64,000 nt of DNA, taken from NCBI GenBank assembly GCA_965208945.1, contig OZ242366.1, forward strand, positions 3,410,001-3,474,000, read 5' to 3'. This stretch comes from JAPPLB01 sp965208945. Its GTDB lineage: Bacteria; Acidobacteriota; Terriglobia; Bryobacterales; UBA6623. Of this stretch, positions 17,473-26,485 are shown one piece after another; the stretch's first letter is position 1; each line of letters starts with the position of its first letter. The notes beneath the pieces were generated by a model. It did not search any database. It saw only the letters and a program-made list of their open reading frames with translations, and was not told where the DNA came from. A program made the translations under genes and the position numbers.

Positions 17473-17840
17473 GAAAACAGTGACTTGCCGGCGGGGGCAG
17501 TGGTCCGGACGGCGGTTTCTTGTGACGCCACCCCTCGTGCACCCACGGAGAACCGAACGGCCACAAAGGCCGTGATTCGTGTCTCGTGTTTCGTGTTTCG
17601 TGAAAACCATGGTTGGGGGGCCTGGTTCGCTCCAGAAGAAATATCTGACGTCTGGTGAACAGGAAAGGCCGTGTTGCCGGTGCGGGGGACGGTCGCCGCC
17701 CATGCCGCGCCATAACCGCCCCATACCGCGCCACAGCGCGCGGGAAAGCAGCGACCGGGCGGCGCGGCGCGGCAGTCCGGGCGGCTGACCAAGAAAGGCG
17801 GACGACGCGTGGACACTTGATCGGCGGAGGGGGGTGGGGG

Positions 17841-17890
17841 GGCCGGGAAATGGCGGGAAATCGTGGGAAATAGCGGGAAACGGTGGGCAG
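17841..17890. repeat. Five-unit decamer array, hexamer GGGAAA
   Basis: Five 10-bp units of form NNNN-GGGAAA (GGCC, TGGC, TCGT, TAGC, CGGT), the last ending GGGCAG. It has the same architecture as the GAACAA array but a different conserved hexamer. Confidence 0.9.
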
Positions 17891-18654
17891 GGAAGCATAA
17901 AGGCCGTGATTTGTGTTTCGTGTCTTGTGAAAACCCGAAAGGCCCTGTTGCTGGTGCGGACGTTGCGCGGACAGCGGCTCGGGGCGGCCCATGCCGCCCA
18001 TGCCGCGCCATAGCCGCCCCATGCCGCGCCACAACGCGCAGGAAAGCAGCGATCGGGCGGCTCTTCTGTCCCCACCCGACTTGTCCCCGACGGGCGCGGA
18101 TGGGTTTTTTGTTCCCAACAACGGCGTCATCACTCTCAACCTAAACCGTCTCCCGACCTAATAAAAGACTGAAGCCCTTCAGTACCAAGAGGCAACGATT
18201 CGACAAAGCCGTGTCTCGGAAAAGCCGTGATTCGTGTTTCGTGTCTCGTGTTTCGTGAAAACCTCGGAATTCGCGCCGGCTTGCGCCTCGCGCCAAGCTA
18301 ACGCCGTGTCTCGGGTCTCGGGTCTCGTAAATACCTGAAAAGCAGTGGATTGGGCGGCTCTTTCGTCTCCAGCCGGCGCGTCCCCGACGGGCGCAGATGA
18401 GGTTTTCGTTCCCAGCAACGGCGTCATCACTCTCAACCCAGAGCAGATTCCGGCCGAAAAAACAAGACCGAAGGGCTTCAGTACCTACAGGTACCAAACG
18501 AGCCACGGAAAAGGCCGTGATTCGAAAAAAAGCCGTGTCTCGTGATTCGTGAAAACCTTAAATGCAGTGGCTAGTGGTTAGTGAAAGCGTGGAAAGCCCT
18601 GATTCGTGAAAAGCATTGGTGGGGGACTGGTTCGCTCGCGAAGAGCGGATCATA

Positions 18655-18757
18655 CCTGTGGTTTTCAGTTTTTCGTTTTTGGTTTTAGTTTTCCTCCGCT
18701 CGCTTGCGGATCGTTCAAGCGGGACACATCCGGGCGAGTGTCAACGCCTCTTGGTCA
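18655..18757. repeat. Family D palindromic repeat, copy D2, ends on a stop codon
   Basis: T-rich lead, then CTCGCTTGCGGATCGTTCAAG, GGGACACATCCGGGCGAGTGTCAACGCC and TTGGTCA. The final TCA (18755-18757) is the TGA stop of the minus-strand oxidoreductase. The usual AGGAGGATGTTTCACATCA tail is missing, so this copy is truncated at the gene. Confidence 0.8.
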
Positions 18758-19831
18758 GCGGGACGGGTGGATCGGGACGGGCTCCCATCTTGACCGCAGC
18801 GCGGCGTCGATGACTTCCATCGTTCTCAAGCCGTCGTTGTGATTGACCGAGAAGGGCTCTCCCCTCCGGCACTGCTCGATGAAATGGGCGAGCTCGGCGC
18901 GGTAGGCCGGGCCGAAGCGGTCGACGAACTCGGGGACCGGGCGTCCGTAGTCCCGCATGGTGAACGTCTTGCGATCGATCGGTTGGTCGCGCCCGTAGGT
19001 CTCGACGACGACTTCCAGAGGTTTTTGCTCGAAGCGGCCGACGTGGATGTGGCCCTTCTCGCCGAAGATCCAGGTCTCGACGCGGTAGCCGGAGACGTGA
19101 TTGCGGCTGACCTCGATCTGCGCGATCATGCGATCGTCGAACCAGAGGCGAATGTAGCCGTCGTCGAAGTCTTCCTTGACCGGAGAGAACGCCTGGCTGT
19201 AGACCAGCGACCCCATGCTGCCCGCCGCAATGGGGCGTTTGCCGGTCATCCACAGGATTTCGTCCACGTTGTGCACGGACATGTCGACGAGCAGGCCGCC
19301 GCTGCGATACTCCGCGTGCGGAGGGCCGGAGTCCTCCAAGGCGGAGACGATCTTGAACACGCGGCCGATCGTTCCGGCTTCCAGAAGCTGCTTGGCGTAC
19401 TGAAGCGGGGCGTCGAAGCGCCGCTGAAACGCCAGCATGATCGACTGGGGGTGGTTCGCGTTCAGCCAGGCGACGAACTCGCGGTCCTGCCGCAGCGAGT
19501 CGGTCAAGGGCTTTTCGAGCAGCACACGCTGTCCGGCTCCGGCAAGCGCCCCGGCGGTGTCGCGGTGCGTTTCCGTGGGCGTGCAGACGAAGCTGACGTC
19601 GCTGCAATCGGCGGCGATCAGATCCTCGACGGTCCCGAAGATCCGGATATCGGCGGCGCCGTCCGCGCTGAACTCCGCGGCGAGAGCCTCGGCCCGCTCG
19701 CGGTCGTTGTCGACGAGCGCAGTCAGTTCGCACAGGCCCGGCTTGGCGGAAGCGAATTCGTGGACATGCTGCGCGTGAATACGGCCGATGCGGCCAAGCC
19801 CTATGGCGGCCATGCGAAGAGCGTCTGCCAT
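18755..19831 (-). CDS. Gfo/Idh/MocA family NAD(P)-dependent oxidoreductase (inositol 2-dehydrogenase-like)
   Basis: 358 aa from the ATG at 19831; AAGGAG lies about 13 bp upstream. The N-terminal Rossmann domain has AIGLGRIGRIHAQHV (residues 9-23), and the catalytic lysine lies in LLEKPLTDSL. Residues from about 125 on form the alpha/beta substrate domain, including GGLLVDMSVHNVDEILWMTG with the Asp and His of the family. The pattern is closest to inositol 2-dehydrogenase-type members acting on cyclitols or sugars; the exact substrate is inference. The stop codon coincides with the end of repeat D2. Confidence 0.88.
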   Translation of the reverse strand: MADALRMAAIGLGRIGRIHAQHVHEFASAKPGLCELTALVDNDRERAEALAAEFSADGAADIRIFGTVEDLIAADCSDVSFVCTPTETHRDTAGALAGAGQRVLLEKPLTDSLRQDREFVAWLNANHPQSIMLAFQRRFDAPLQYAKQLLEAGTIGRVFKIVSALEDSGPPHAEYRSGGLLVDMSVHNVDEILWMTGKRPIAAGSMGSLVYSQAFSPVKEDFDDGYIRLWFDDRMIAQIEVSRNHVSGYRVETWIFGEKGHIHVGRFEQKPLEVVVETYGRDQPIDRKTFTMRDYGRPVPEFVDRFGPAYRAELAHFIEQCRRGEPFSVNHNDGLRTMEVIDAALRSRWEPVPIHPSR

Positions 19832-19864
19832 GGCTCTTGTTTCTCTCCTTGATGGGCCGGAATG

Positions 19865-19913
19865 CGGCCCTCTCACCCACTTCGCCTCGCCACGTGGTGA
19901 GAAATGCAGGCTA
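19865..19913. repeat. Family A partial copy A5 (right end only)
   Basis: Only the last 49 bp of family A remain, from CGGCCCTCTCACCC to GAAATGCAGGCTA, between the oxidoreductase start and apaH. Confidence 0.88.
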
Positions 19914-19995
19914 ACGGCCGGCTGCAGAGAAGCCGCTACCGCGAAAGACGATAGTACCCTAACGGGAACACGGTCTGTTGGCCGGCCGCTACACC

Positions 19996-20793
19996 ATGGC
20001 GACCTACGCAATCGGTGACATCCAAGGCTGCTATCTCACGTTCCGCAAGCTCCTCGAAAAAATCGAGTTCGATCCCGTCGAAGACCGCCTTTGGCTGGTG
20101 GGCGACCTTGTCAACCGCGGGCCTCGGTCGCTCGAAACGCTGCGCTGGGCCTACCGGAATCGCGATTCGATCCGGGTCGTGCTCGGCAACCACGATTTGA
20201 AGCTGCTCGCCGTTGCCGCCGGAGCATCATCGCCGAGTCCGCAGGACACGCTGGACGAGGTGCTCGCTGCGCCGGACCGGACCGAGCTATTGGATTGGCT
20301 GCGCCGCCGGCCGTTGTTGTTCGAGGAGGATACGCTCGTCCTGGTGCATGCCGGCCTGCTACCCTCCTGGCCGCTTGACGAGGCTCGGGGCTACGCCCGC
20401 GAGGCCGAGGCGGCATTGCAGGGTCCCGGCTACGCACGGCTGCTGCAGGAGGCTTTTGCCCTCAGGGTCGATTGGCGGAACGATCTCACGGGGGCGGCAC
20501 GCTGGCGCGGCTTGACGGATATCTTCACCCGCATGCGGATGTGCACCCGGGAGGGCCGGCCGTCTTACCGGCACAACGGTCCGCCGGAAGAGGCTCCCGG
20601 GGAAGTGCCCTGGTTCGCCTTGCCGGCGGCGGACCGGGGTTCGTACACCATCGTCTTCGGGCACTGGGCGGCTTTGGGCCTCTACCTTCGACCCGGCATC
20701 ATCGGGACCGACACCGGATGCGTCTGGGGAGGGACGCTGACAGCGGTGCGCCTGTCCGACGTCACGGTGTTTCAGGAGCCTTGCGCCGACTGA
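19996..20793 (+). CDS. apaH: Symmetrical bis(5'-nucleosyl)-tetraphosphatase
   Basis: 265 aa. The metallophosphatase motifs are intact: GDIQG (7-11), GDLVNRGP (36-43), GNHD (64-67), LVHAGLLPSW, FGHWAALG and GTDTGCVWGG. The enzyme cleaves diadenosine tetraphosphate to two ADP using a dinuclear metal centre and so limits alarmone levels; recent work also gives it an RNA decapping role. The ATG at 19996 gives the usual N-terminus MATYAIGD. The length is near the family norm of 270-280. Its TGA stop is directly followed by an inverted family D repeat. Confidence 0.95.
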   Translation: MATYAIGDIQGCYLTFRKLLEKIEFDPVEDRLWLVGDLVNRGPRSLETLRWAYRNRDSIRVVLGNHDLKLLAVAAGASSPSPQDTLDEVLAAPDRTELLDWLRRRPLLFEEDTLVLVHAGLLPSWPLDEARGYAREAEAALQGPGYARLLQEAFALRVDWRNDLTGAARWRGLTDIFTRMRMCTREGRPSYRHNGPPEEAPGEVPWFALPAADRGSYTIVFGHWAALGLYLRPGIIGTDTGCVWGGTLTAVRLSDVTVFQEPCAD

Positions 20794-21106
20794 CCTGAAA
20801 CATCCCCCTATGCAAGCAGCGTTGACACCAACCCGAAGGGTTCCTCTTGCAGGTTCCACACCTGGGCGGAGCAAACCCCTGGGAGCGCTCGGGTGCCCTC
20901 TGGGCGCCTGCCCGCCTCTCCGCATGACCCGCAGGCAGACGGATGAAAAGCGAACCCGAAACATCGTCCGAATCAAGCAGCCATGACACCGAACCGGATG
21001 TTTCTTGCTCGAATGATCCGCACCGCGCAGCGGGGCGGGGGCGGCACTGATGTGAAACACCCGTACCGGTGTCAACGGCGCTTGATCAGGGGGTGTTTCA
21101 CATCAG
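20791..21106. repeat. Cluster of three family D repeats, copies D3-D5
   Basis: D3 (20791-20851) and D4 (about 20957-21035) are in inverted orientation, reading TGA...TGAAACATC outward. D5 (21051-21106) is a near-complete palindrome with TGTGAAACACCC paired to GGGTGTTTCACA. The first three bases of D3 are the stop codon of apaH. D5 runs up to the peptidase gene. Bases between D3 and D4 show no gene. Confidence 0.82.
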
Positions 21107-21158
21107 TCATCCGGCGCCGTCTGTTGCGGTGTTATGGTGCGGGGTAGCAGGTTGCGCC

Positions 21159-22925
21159 ATGTTGCGCCTTTGCGCATTGCTGCTGCTGCCGCCGCTAGCG
21201 GTCCTGGCCGATACGGCCGTGGAAGTGTTGACACCGCGCTTCCGGGTCGTTACGCAGATGCCGGCCGAAACGGCGCTTCAGGCGGCTGACCATCTCGAGA
21301 GGGCGTACGCTTCTCTGCAATCCCTGGGCGTGCGCCCGCCGGTGTTCGGCCACGAACCCGTCCCGGTCCTGCTGGTTCGCGATCAAGAGCGCCTGGAAAC
21401 GCTGTTTCCCGCCTCCATTGCCATTCATGGTTCCGCCCGCGGGTTCTTTCTGACGGGAGGCGACCGCGACCACATCATCCTTGCCTGGGACCCGCCCGAA
21501 ACGGCTCGCGCGGCTTTGGCGCACGAATACGTGCATTGGCTCTTCCGCGATCAGAGCAGGCCGCCGTGGCACCGCGAAGGCCTGGCGGAGTACCTCTCCC
21601 GCTTGATCCCGCTGGAGGACGGCGCATCTTTCGGCGCGCCCGTGCCCGTCTTCCTGCAGGAGCTGCAGAACGAAGACTGGATTCCGCTTCCGAGGCTGCT
21701 TGCGGCAAACCATCAGGCCGAGATGTTTTCGCATCCGGCGTTCTATGCGCAGTGCTGGTTGATCGTGCACCGTCACGCGACGATCGCCGGAGCCAGCGAG
21801 GCGTGGCGCTACGAGAACCTCGAGCGGCAGCTTTCGAGCGAAGACCTGGCGGACTGGGAGGCGCGGCTGAGGGCGCACTTCGAAGACTTGCTCTCGCAAC
21901 CGCCGCCGCCGACCACGGTAGGCTTCGAGCCGTTGGATCGCGCTTCTTTCGCAGTGCGTCCGCTCGCCGAGTGGGAATGGCCTGTGCATGTCGCCGATGT
22001 CCGGCGAGTTTTTTCTCCGCCCCCGAGCGGATCAACCAAGCGGGAAACATCCGGATCGGTGTCAACAGCGCTTGACCAGGAGGATTTCACATCAGAACCG
22101 CGGGCCTGGGAAATGGCGGAAGCCGAACTGCGGCGTCTTGAAGATGCCTACCCGGAGCGTCCCGAGCCCAGTGAGATCCTCGGTGCGCTCCAAATGGACC
22201 GATACGACTATGCCGACGCGGAGCGGACACTCGCCCGGGCCGTCGCCAATGGGTCGAGCAACCCGCGCACCCATCACCGCTACTCCCTGCTGTTGTTGAG
22301 GCCGGTCGAAGGAAAACAGGACGCTCAGCGGCGCAGAGCGGCGCTTGCGCTTCAGCACGCGGACCAAGCTCTCACCCGGCAACCGGGAGAGCCTTCCTAT
22401 CTGTTGACGCGCGCGCAGGCTTTGGGCCTGCTCGGTGAATGGCCGGCGGCGGCGGACGGGTTGGCGGACCTTGCGCTGCATCCCGAGTGGCGAGAACGCG
22501 CCGACGAGGAATTCGAAGTGCTGGCGCTTCGGCGACGACAGCACGCGATGAGTGTCCCGCAACCCCGCATCGACCCTGCCGAGCCGAGCCTGGAGCCGGG
22601 GTTTCTGAAAACCGAGCTGCCCCCCCTTGCCCGACCGCTTCCGGTCGTCAGGAAAGAGACGTGGCCGCCGCCGGGCACGGTTCTGCTGTACGGCCACATC
22701 GTCAAAATCGAGTGCAGGGCCGGAGAGAAACTGGTGACGGTGCGAACTCCGCGCTGGAACATGCGGCTCCGGGAACGCGCGGACGCGCCGGCTGCTTTGC
22801 ATGACGCTCCGAAGGGTTGGCGATCGCTGCCCTGCGATGCCGGGGGATGGGAGGTGAACGTCGCCTACAGGCCGACCCGCGATGACCGCAGCGTGCGCGG
22901 CGAGTTGGTGGCGGTCGTTTTCTGA
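21159..22925 (+). CDS. Secreted gluzincin-type zinc peptidase with TPR-like region and in-frame family D insertion
   Basis: 588 aa from the ATG at 21159; an upstream extension would translate repeat D5 and is rejected. A signal peptide (LCALLLLPPLAVLA) comes first. Residues 122-126 are HEYVH, an HExxH zinc site, followed by REGLAEYLS (139-147) supplying a third ligand, Glu144. This is the arrangement of DUF1570/peptidase MA-type proteins common in acidobacteria. Residues about 315-450 are helical and TPR-like (YADAERTLARAVANGSSNPR). The C-terminal 120 residues are unclassified. Between the two regions, residues about 283-314 are encoded by an intact family D repeat. Confidence 0.8.
   Translation: MLRLCALLLLPPLAVLADTAVEVLTPRFRVVTQMPAETALQAADHLERAYASLQSLGVRPPVFGHEPVPVLLVRDQERLETLFPASIAIHGSARGFFLTGGDRDHIILAWDPPETARAALAHEYVHWLFRDQSRPPWHREGLAEYLSRLIPLEDGASFGAPVPVFLQELQNEDWIPLPRLLAANHQAEMFSHPAFYAQCWLIVHRHATIAGASEAWRYENLERQLSSEDLADWEARLRAHFEDLLSQPPPPTTVGFEPLDRASFAVRPLAEWEWPVHVADVRRVFSPPPSGSTKRETSGSVSTALDQEDFTSEPRAWEMAEAELRRLEDAYPERPEPSEILGALQMDRYDYADAERTLARAVANGSSNPRTHHRYSLLLLRPVEGKQDAQRRRAALALQHADQALTRQPGEPSYLLTRAQALGLLGEWPAAADGLADLALHPEWRERADEEFEVLALRRRQHAMSVPQPRIDPAEPSLEPGFLKTELPPLARPLPVVRKETWPPPGTVLLYGHIVKIECRAGEKLVTVRTPRWNMRLRERADAPAALHDAPKGWRSLPCDAGGWEVNVAYRPTRDDRSVRGELVAVVF
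22007..22095 (+). repeat. Family D repeat D6, translated in frame inside a peptidase gene
   Basis: Matches D8 at 63.15 kb along its length: AGTTTTTTCTCCGC, GCGGATCAACCAAGCGGGAA, ATCCGGATCGGTGTCAAC, then GCTTGACCAGGAGGAT and TTCACATCA. It lacks the GT before TTCACATCA found elsewhere, a change that keeps the frame open. It encodes the linker SGSTKRETSGSVSTALDQ and flanking residues. Confidence 0.88.
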
Positions 22926-22984
22926 GACGGCGCTCGGAAGGAAAACCCACGCCGGTGAGTGCGGCCGGCCTGTGTTTCCCGCCA

Positions 22985-23004
22985 GTCGGTGAGATTTGCA
23001 AGCT
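22985..23004. repeat. Degenerate right end of family A
   Basis: GGTGAGATTTGCAAGCTA resembles the family A end GGTGAGAAATGCAGGCTA with three differences. It probably represents an old or decayed copy just before the methyltransferase-like gene. Confidence 0.5.
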
Positions 23005-23018
23005 AGACTGATCGGACG

Positions 23019-23570
23019 GTGGCGTTTCCCAAAAAATATGCGGGGTGGGCGGCGCGTTGGCGCGTCGCGGCCGGTTTCTTAGTGGCCGCCGCGTTCCTGC
23101 TGCTGGCCCGCCCGACGGAGATTTCCCTCGCCGTGGGCTTCGCCGTGGGCGCCACCGGCTTATGGCTCCGGGCCTGGGCCGCCGGGCACTTGGCGAAATA
23201 CGAAAGCCTGGCGGTAACGGGACCCTATGCGCACACCAGGAACCCGCTCTTTCTGGGAACGCTGCTGGCCGGGATCGGATTTTCCGTGGCTGGCGCGCAC
23301 GCCGGCATGGGAATCCTGCTCGTCGCGTTCTTCGTGTTCTTCTATCTACCGGCGATCGAGGAAGAAGAGGGCTACCTGCTGGGGAAGTTTCCCGGCTACA
23401 GCGAGTATCGGGAGCGGGTCCCTCGCTTATGGCCGAAATGGCGCCCGCAGTACCCCGCAAAAGAGGCTTTTCAATTCCGGCTCTACGCCCGCAATCGCGA
23501 ATACCAGGCGCTTGCCGGGTACCTGCTGGGAATGGCGGTCCTGGCCGTAAAGAGCTGCTGTCTCCCCTGA
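23019..23570 (+). CDS. Isoprenylcysteine carboxyl methyltransferase/PEMT-like integral membrane methyltransferase
   Basis: 183 aa from a GTG. It has four or five hydrophobic segments, the first two at about 14-31 and 36-52. The conserved C-terminal SAM-binding motifs are present: GPYAHTRNPLFLGTLLAGIG (residues 68-87) and EEEGYLLGKFPGYSEYRERV. Relatives methylate isoprenylcysteine, phospholipid head groups or small thiols at the membrane; the bacterial substrate here is unknown. It lies 46 bp upstream of the SDR gene in the same direction and may be co-transcribed with it. Confidence 0.82.
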   Translation: MAFPKKYAGWAARWRVAAGFLVAAAFLLLARPTEISLAVGFAVGATGLWLRAWAAGHLAKYESLAVTGPYAHTRNPLFLGTLLAGIGFSVAGAHAGMGILLVAFFVFFYLPAIEEEEGYLLGKFPGYSEYRERVPRLWPKWRPQYPAKEAFQFRLYARNREYQALAGYLLGMAVLAVKSCCLP

Positions 23571-23616
23571 CAGGCTGTGATACAGTCATCGTTCGAAGCG
23601 GCTGTAAGGAGGTCGT

Positions 23617-24375
23617 GTGAGGGCAGCTTCTCTTGAAGGGCATGTCGCCGTTGTCACCGGCGCCAGCAAGGGCCTGGGCCGACAGATTGCGGAGTCGCTG
23701 GCCTCCGCCGGGGCGTCCGTCGCCCTCGTCGCCCGCAGCAAGAGTCTCCTGGATGAAGTCGCGGCGGGCATCATTGCCGGCGGCGGCAAGGCCGAAGCGA
23801 TCGTAGCGGACGTCAGCGACGTTGCCGCTGTCGCCGATGCCGCGAAGCACGTCTCGCAACGGCTGGGGACCTGCGACATCCTGATCAACAACGCCGGCAT
23901 CAACAACCGCAAGGCCGTGGATGAGTTCACGACGGAGGAGTGGAACGAGATTGTCGGCATCAACCTGACCGCGCCGTTCCTGATGTGCCGCGAGTTCGTC
24001 CCCGGGATGAAGGAGAAACGCTGGGGCCGCATCATCAACCTGACGTCGATCATGTCGCACGTGTCGATACCGCTGCGCACCGGCTACAGCGCGACGAAGG
24101 CCGGCCTGCTCGGCATGACGAAGGGGCTTGCCCTGGAACTGGCCCCCTACAACATCACCGCCAACGGCATCAGTCCCGGGCCGTTCGCCACCGAGATGAA
24201 CAAGCCCATCCTCGACGACCCCGAGCGCAATGCGCAGTTCCTTTCGCGGATTCCGGCGGGGCGTTGGGGCAAGGTCGAGGAGGTCGGTTCTCTGGCCGTG
24301 TACCTGTGCTCCGAGGAAGCCGGGTTCATCACCGGGACCGACATCGTCATCGACGGCGGCTGGATCGCGCAGTAA
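23617..24375 (+). CDS. SDR family oxidoreductase, classical type (KduD/gluconate 5-dehydrogenase-like)
   Basis: 252 aa from a GTG with a strong ribosome site (AAGGAGG, 4-5 bp spacing). Classical SDR features: cofactor motif TGASKGLG (14-21), NNAG (91-94), catalytic Ser144, Tyr157 and Lys161 (YSATK), and SPGPFATEM after the active site. The C-terminus TGTDIVIDGGW is typical. The closest pattern is that of sugar-acid dehydrogenases such as 2-deoxy-D-gluconate or gluconate 5-dehydrogenase; substrate assignment is inference. The gene for phosphotransacetylase starts 50 bp downstream. Confidence 0.88.
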   Translation: MRAASLEGHVAVVTGASKGLGRQIAESLASAGASVALVARSKSLLDEVAAGIIAGGGKAEAIVADVSDVAAVADAAKHVSQRLGTCDILINNAGINNRKAVDEFTTEEWNEIVGINLTAPFLMCREFVPGMKEKRWGRIINLTSIMSHVSIPLRTGYSATKAGLLGMTKGLALELAPYNITANGISPGPFATEMNKPILDDPERNAQFLSRIPAGRWGKVEEVGSLAVYLCSEEAGFITGTDIVIDGGWIAQ

Positions 24376-24424
24376 GCGCGCCGGACTTTCCCGGCGCCTG
24401 TTTCCGTCCGGGCCAACATCAGCC

Positions 24425-25387
24425 ATGCGAGCCTTCCTCAACGATCTGGCCGCTCGAGCGCGGCTTGCCAACAAGCGCATTGTCTTCCCGGAAGGGGACG
24501 ACGAGCGCGTGATCCGCGCTGCCGAACGGCTGGCGCGAGACGCCGTGGTCAATCCCGTGGTCGTGGGCCGCCCTGGGGGCCAGTCGCGCGGCGTCGAATG
24601 GGTGGATCCGGAGCGCAGCCCCAAACGCGAGGACTACGCTGCCCTGTACCACGATCTCAGAAAAGCGAAGGGGGTCAGGCGCGCCGAGGCGCAAGAGGCG
24701 GCAGGAAGGCCGCTCTATTTCGCATCGCTGATGCTGGCCAACGGCGACGTGGACGGCATGGTGGGCGGGGCGAACAACACCACCGCCGAGACCCTGCGGG
24801 CCTCGATCCGGTGCCTGGAGCTGAAGCCGGGCATCCGCCTCGTGTCGAGTTTCATGCTTCTGGTCCACCCCGAGCAGCATCACGGCAGCCGCGGCGTGCT
24901 GGTCTTCGCCGACGCTGCCGTGGTGCCCGAGCCCAACGCCGTGCAACTGGCGGACATCGCGATGGCCACCGCCGACAACAGCCGCCGGTTCCTCGTCGAC
25001 GAGCCCCGCCTGGCGTTGCTGTCGTTCTCGACCAAGGGCAGCGCGCGGCATCCGCTGGCCGAGAAGGTTGCGGAGGCTTGCCGCATCATCCGAGAGCGGG
25101 CCCCTGATCTCGCCATCGACGGCGAGCTGCAGGCCGACGCCGCCCTGGTCGAAAGCGTCGCCGCGCGCAAAGCGCCCGGCTCGCCCGTCGCCGGACGGGC
25201 CAACGTGCTGATCTTTCCCGATCTCAATTCCGCCAATATCGGCTACAAGCTTGCCGAGCGGCTCGGTGGAGCAAAATCACTGGGGCCTTTCCTTCAGGGG
25301 CTGACCAAGCCCGCCAACGACCTCTCTCGCGGCTGCACCGCCGACGACATCTACTACATCGCCGCGGTCACGGCCCTTCAGAGCTGA
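24425..25387 (+). CDS. pta: Phosphate acetyltransferase (short form)
   Basis: 320 aa from the ATG at 24425. It spans the PTA_PTB domain only, without the DRTGG regulatory region of long forms: KRIVFPEGDDERVIRAAERL, DGMVGGANNTTAETLRA, LLSFSTKGSARHP, DGELQADAALVESVAARKAP and LIFPDLNSANIGYKL are all standard. It converts acetyl-CoA and phosphate to acetyl phosphate and CoA; no acetate kinase is adjacent. The C-terminus IAAVTALQS matches the natural end of the family, and its TGA is the first triplet of repeat A6. Confidence 0.92.
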   Translation: MRAFLNDLAARARLANKRIVFPEGDDERVIRAAERLARDAVVNPVVVGRPGGQSRGVEWVDPERSPKREDYAALYHDLRKAKGVRRAEAQEAAGRPLYFASLMLANGDVDGMVGGANNTTAETLRASIRCLELKPGIRLVSSFMLLVHPEQHHGSRGVLVFADAAVVPEPNAVQLADIAMATADNSRRFLVDEPRLALLSFSTKGSARHPLAEKVAEACRIIRERAPDLAIDGELQADAALVESVAARKAPGSPVAGRANVLIFPDLNSANIGYKLAERLGGAKSLGPFLQGLTKPANDLSRGCTADDIYYIAAVTALQS

Positions 25388-25564
25388 CCTGCATTTCTCA
25401 CCACCCGACGGTCGAAGCACGCGAAAAAAAGCCGTGATTCGTGTTTCGTGACTCGTGATTCGTGATTCGTGAAACCATCGGCGGGGGCCTAGTTCGCTCC
25501 AGAAGAAATGTCTGACGGCCCTCTCACGCACTTCGTCTAGCCACTTGGTGAGAAATGCAGGTCA
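25385..25564. repeat. Family A/B composite, copy A6, starts on a stop codon
   Basis: The left end TGACCTGCATTTCTCACCAC begins with the pta stop codon, and the right end is GGTGAGAAATGCAGGTCA. The usual core is replaced by a TCGTG heptamer array (about 25434-25474) and the CGCTCCAGAAGAAATGTCTG module. Confidence 0.93.
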
Positions 25565-25596
25565 GCGATAGCCGTCATCGGGCCGACGCCGTCCGT

Positions 25597-26463
25597 TCAG
25601 CGGACGAATATGAACCGGACTTCCCGGCGGGGGAGCGCGTGCCACCAGGTATGGAAGTCGTCGGGGGCGCGAATCTCGAGGTTGAGGATACGGGCTCGAA
25701 GGGTGACCGCGAGCGGGTCCTGATCGAAGGGGTAAGGGTCGATGGCTACTCGGGATTTGCCTGCCGGCCGGACGCGGAGTGAGACTCGATCGTTCCAGCT
25801 CGCTCGCGGAATACCGCGCATGATTCGCTCCTTGTCTCCGCCGAAGCAGAGGTGCAGCGAGAGGGCGTCGCAGAGTTGCAGCAGCCGGGTGTGGGGGCGC
25901 AGGCTCCGCGGCTCGACGGCGGCGGCCCATTCGGGATCATTGCCGATGCGATCGACGAGCAGCTCCTGTAGGGCGTGTTGTTCGGAAACGAACCGCCTGG
26001 CTTCTTCGAATTCCCGGCCTCGCGGCGAGGGCCAATCAGCGGGGCTGCCGAAGAGCGGGTGGAGGAACTCGGGCGTATCCTCGGCCTGGACGCGGGGCGC
26101 GTGCAGCCAGTAGGCATGAAGGCTGATGAGCAGCGCAACGTAGGGGCGGCTCTCCTGGAAGCGGGGTACGCCCAGGCGCCAGCGTTGGAGGCCGTCGTTC
26201 TGCTCCAGGCTCGTCAGGTCCAAAGGGAGGCCGTCGGCGGGGTCGATGCGGGGGTCGGCCTCCCATTCCCACCAACCGTTGTCGTGCTCGGAGACGGCGA
26301 GGACGGTTTCGGCTCGCAGCCTTTCGGGGTCGGGGCAGGGAGCGTACCAGCCGGGGCGAGCAAATTCGCCGTTGCCCCAGTGAGCGGCCAAGTAGCCGGC
26401 GGCGGCGGCGTGGTCGGGCTGCGAGATGCACCAGAGTTCGCCGCCTACCCTGCGCTTCAGCAT
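25597..26463 (-). CDS. DUF3891 family protein
   Basis: 288 aa. The N-terminus LWCISQPDHAAAAGYLAAHWGN, followed by VLAVSEHDNGWWEWE and later RFVSEQHALQELLVDRI, is characteristic of DUF3891, which looks like an HD-type helical fold with conserved His and Asp residues (QPDH, EHDNGW). The function of the family is unknown. There is no signal peptide. It stands alone between repeats A6 and A7; 33 bp separate its stop from A6. Confidence 0.85.
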   Translation of the reverse strand: MLKRRVGGELWCISQPDHAAAAGYLAAHWGNGEFARPGWYAPCPDPERLRAETVLAVSEHDNGWWEWEADPRIDPADGLPLDLTSLEQNDGLQRWRLGVPRFQESRPYVALLISLHAYWLHAPRVQAEDTPEFLHPLFGSPADWPSPRGREFEEARRFVSEQHALQELLVDRIGNDPEWAAAVEPRSLRPHTRLLQLCDALSLHLCFGGDKERIMRGIPRASWNDRVSLRVRPAGKSRVAIDPYPFDQDPLAVTLRARILNLEIRAPDDFHTWWHALPRREVRFIFVR

Positions 26464-26485
26464 TTTTTCTCAGCCCTTCGACTCC

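Larger units (their letters stand above)
17222..18650. repeat. Repeat field 1: mixed family B, C and E repeats, no gene
   Basis: The space from 17157 to 18754 has no credible gene and is built of interspersed modules. TCGTG heptamer arrays occur near 17260-17286, 17571-17606, 17904-17934, 18227-18264, 18303-18335 and 18520-18558. GC-rich CCATGCCGCGCC blocks lie at 17327-17398, 17698-17765 and 17985-18061. Decamer arrays are at 17423-17472 and 17841-17890. ACTGAAG/CTTCAGT hairpins lie near 18170 and 18470. A segment of about 75 bp ending GGCGTCATCACTCTCAACC is present twice (about 18066-18140 and 18364-18438). Long frames here on the minus strand are by-products of repetition. Confidence 0.88.

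Noticed and set aside
17129..18139. Long minus-strand frames of 270-370 codons in repeat field 1
   Set aside because: Produced by translating repeats; the residues echo the repeated modules and differ by frame.
17222..18650. CRISPR array
   Set aside because: Repeats are 7-10 bp or large blocks, with no 25-40 bp direct repeats separated by unique spacers of even length and no cas genes.
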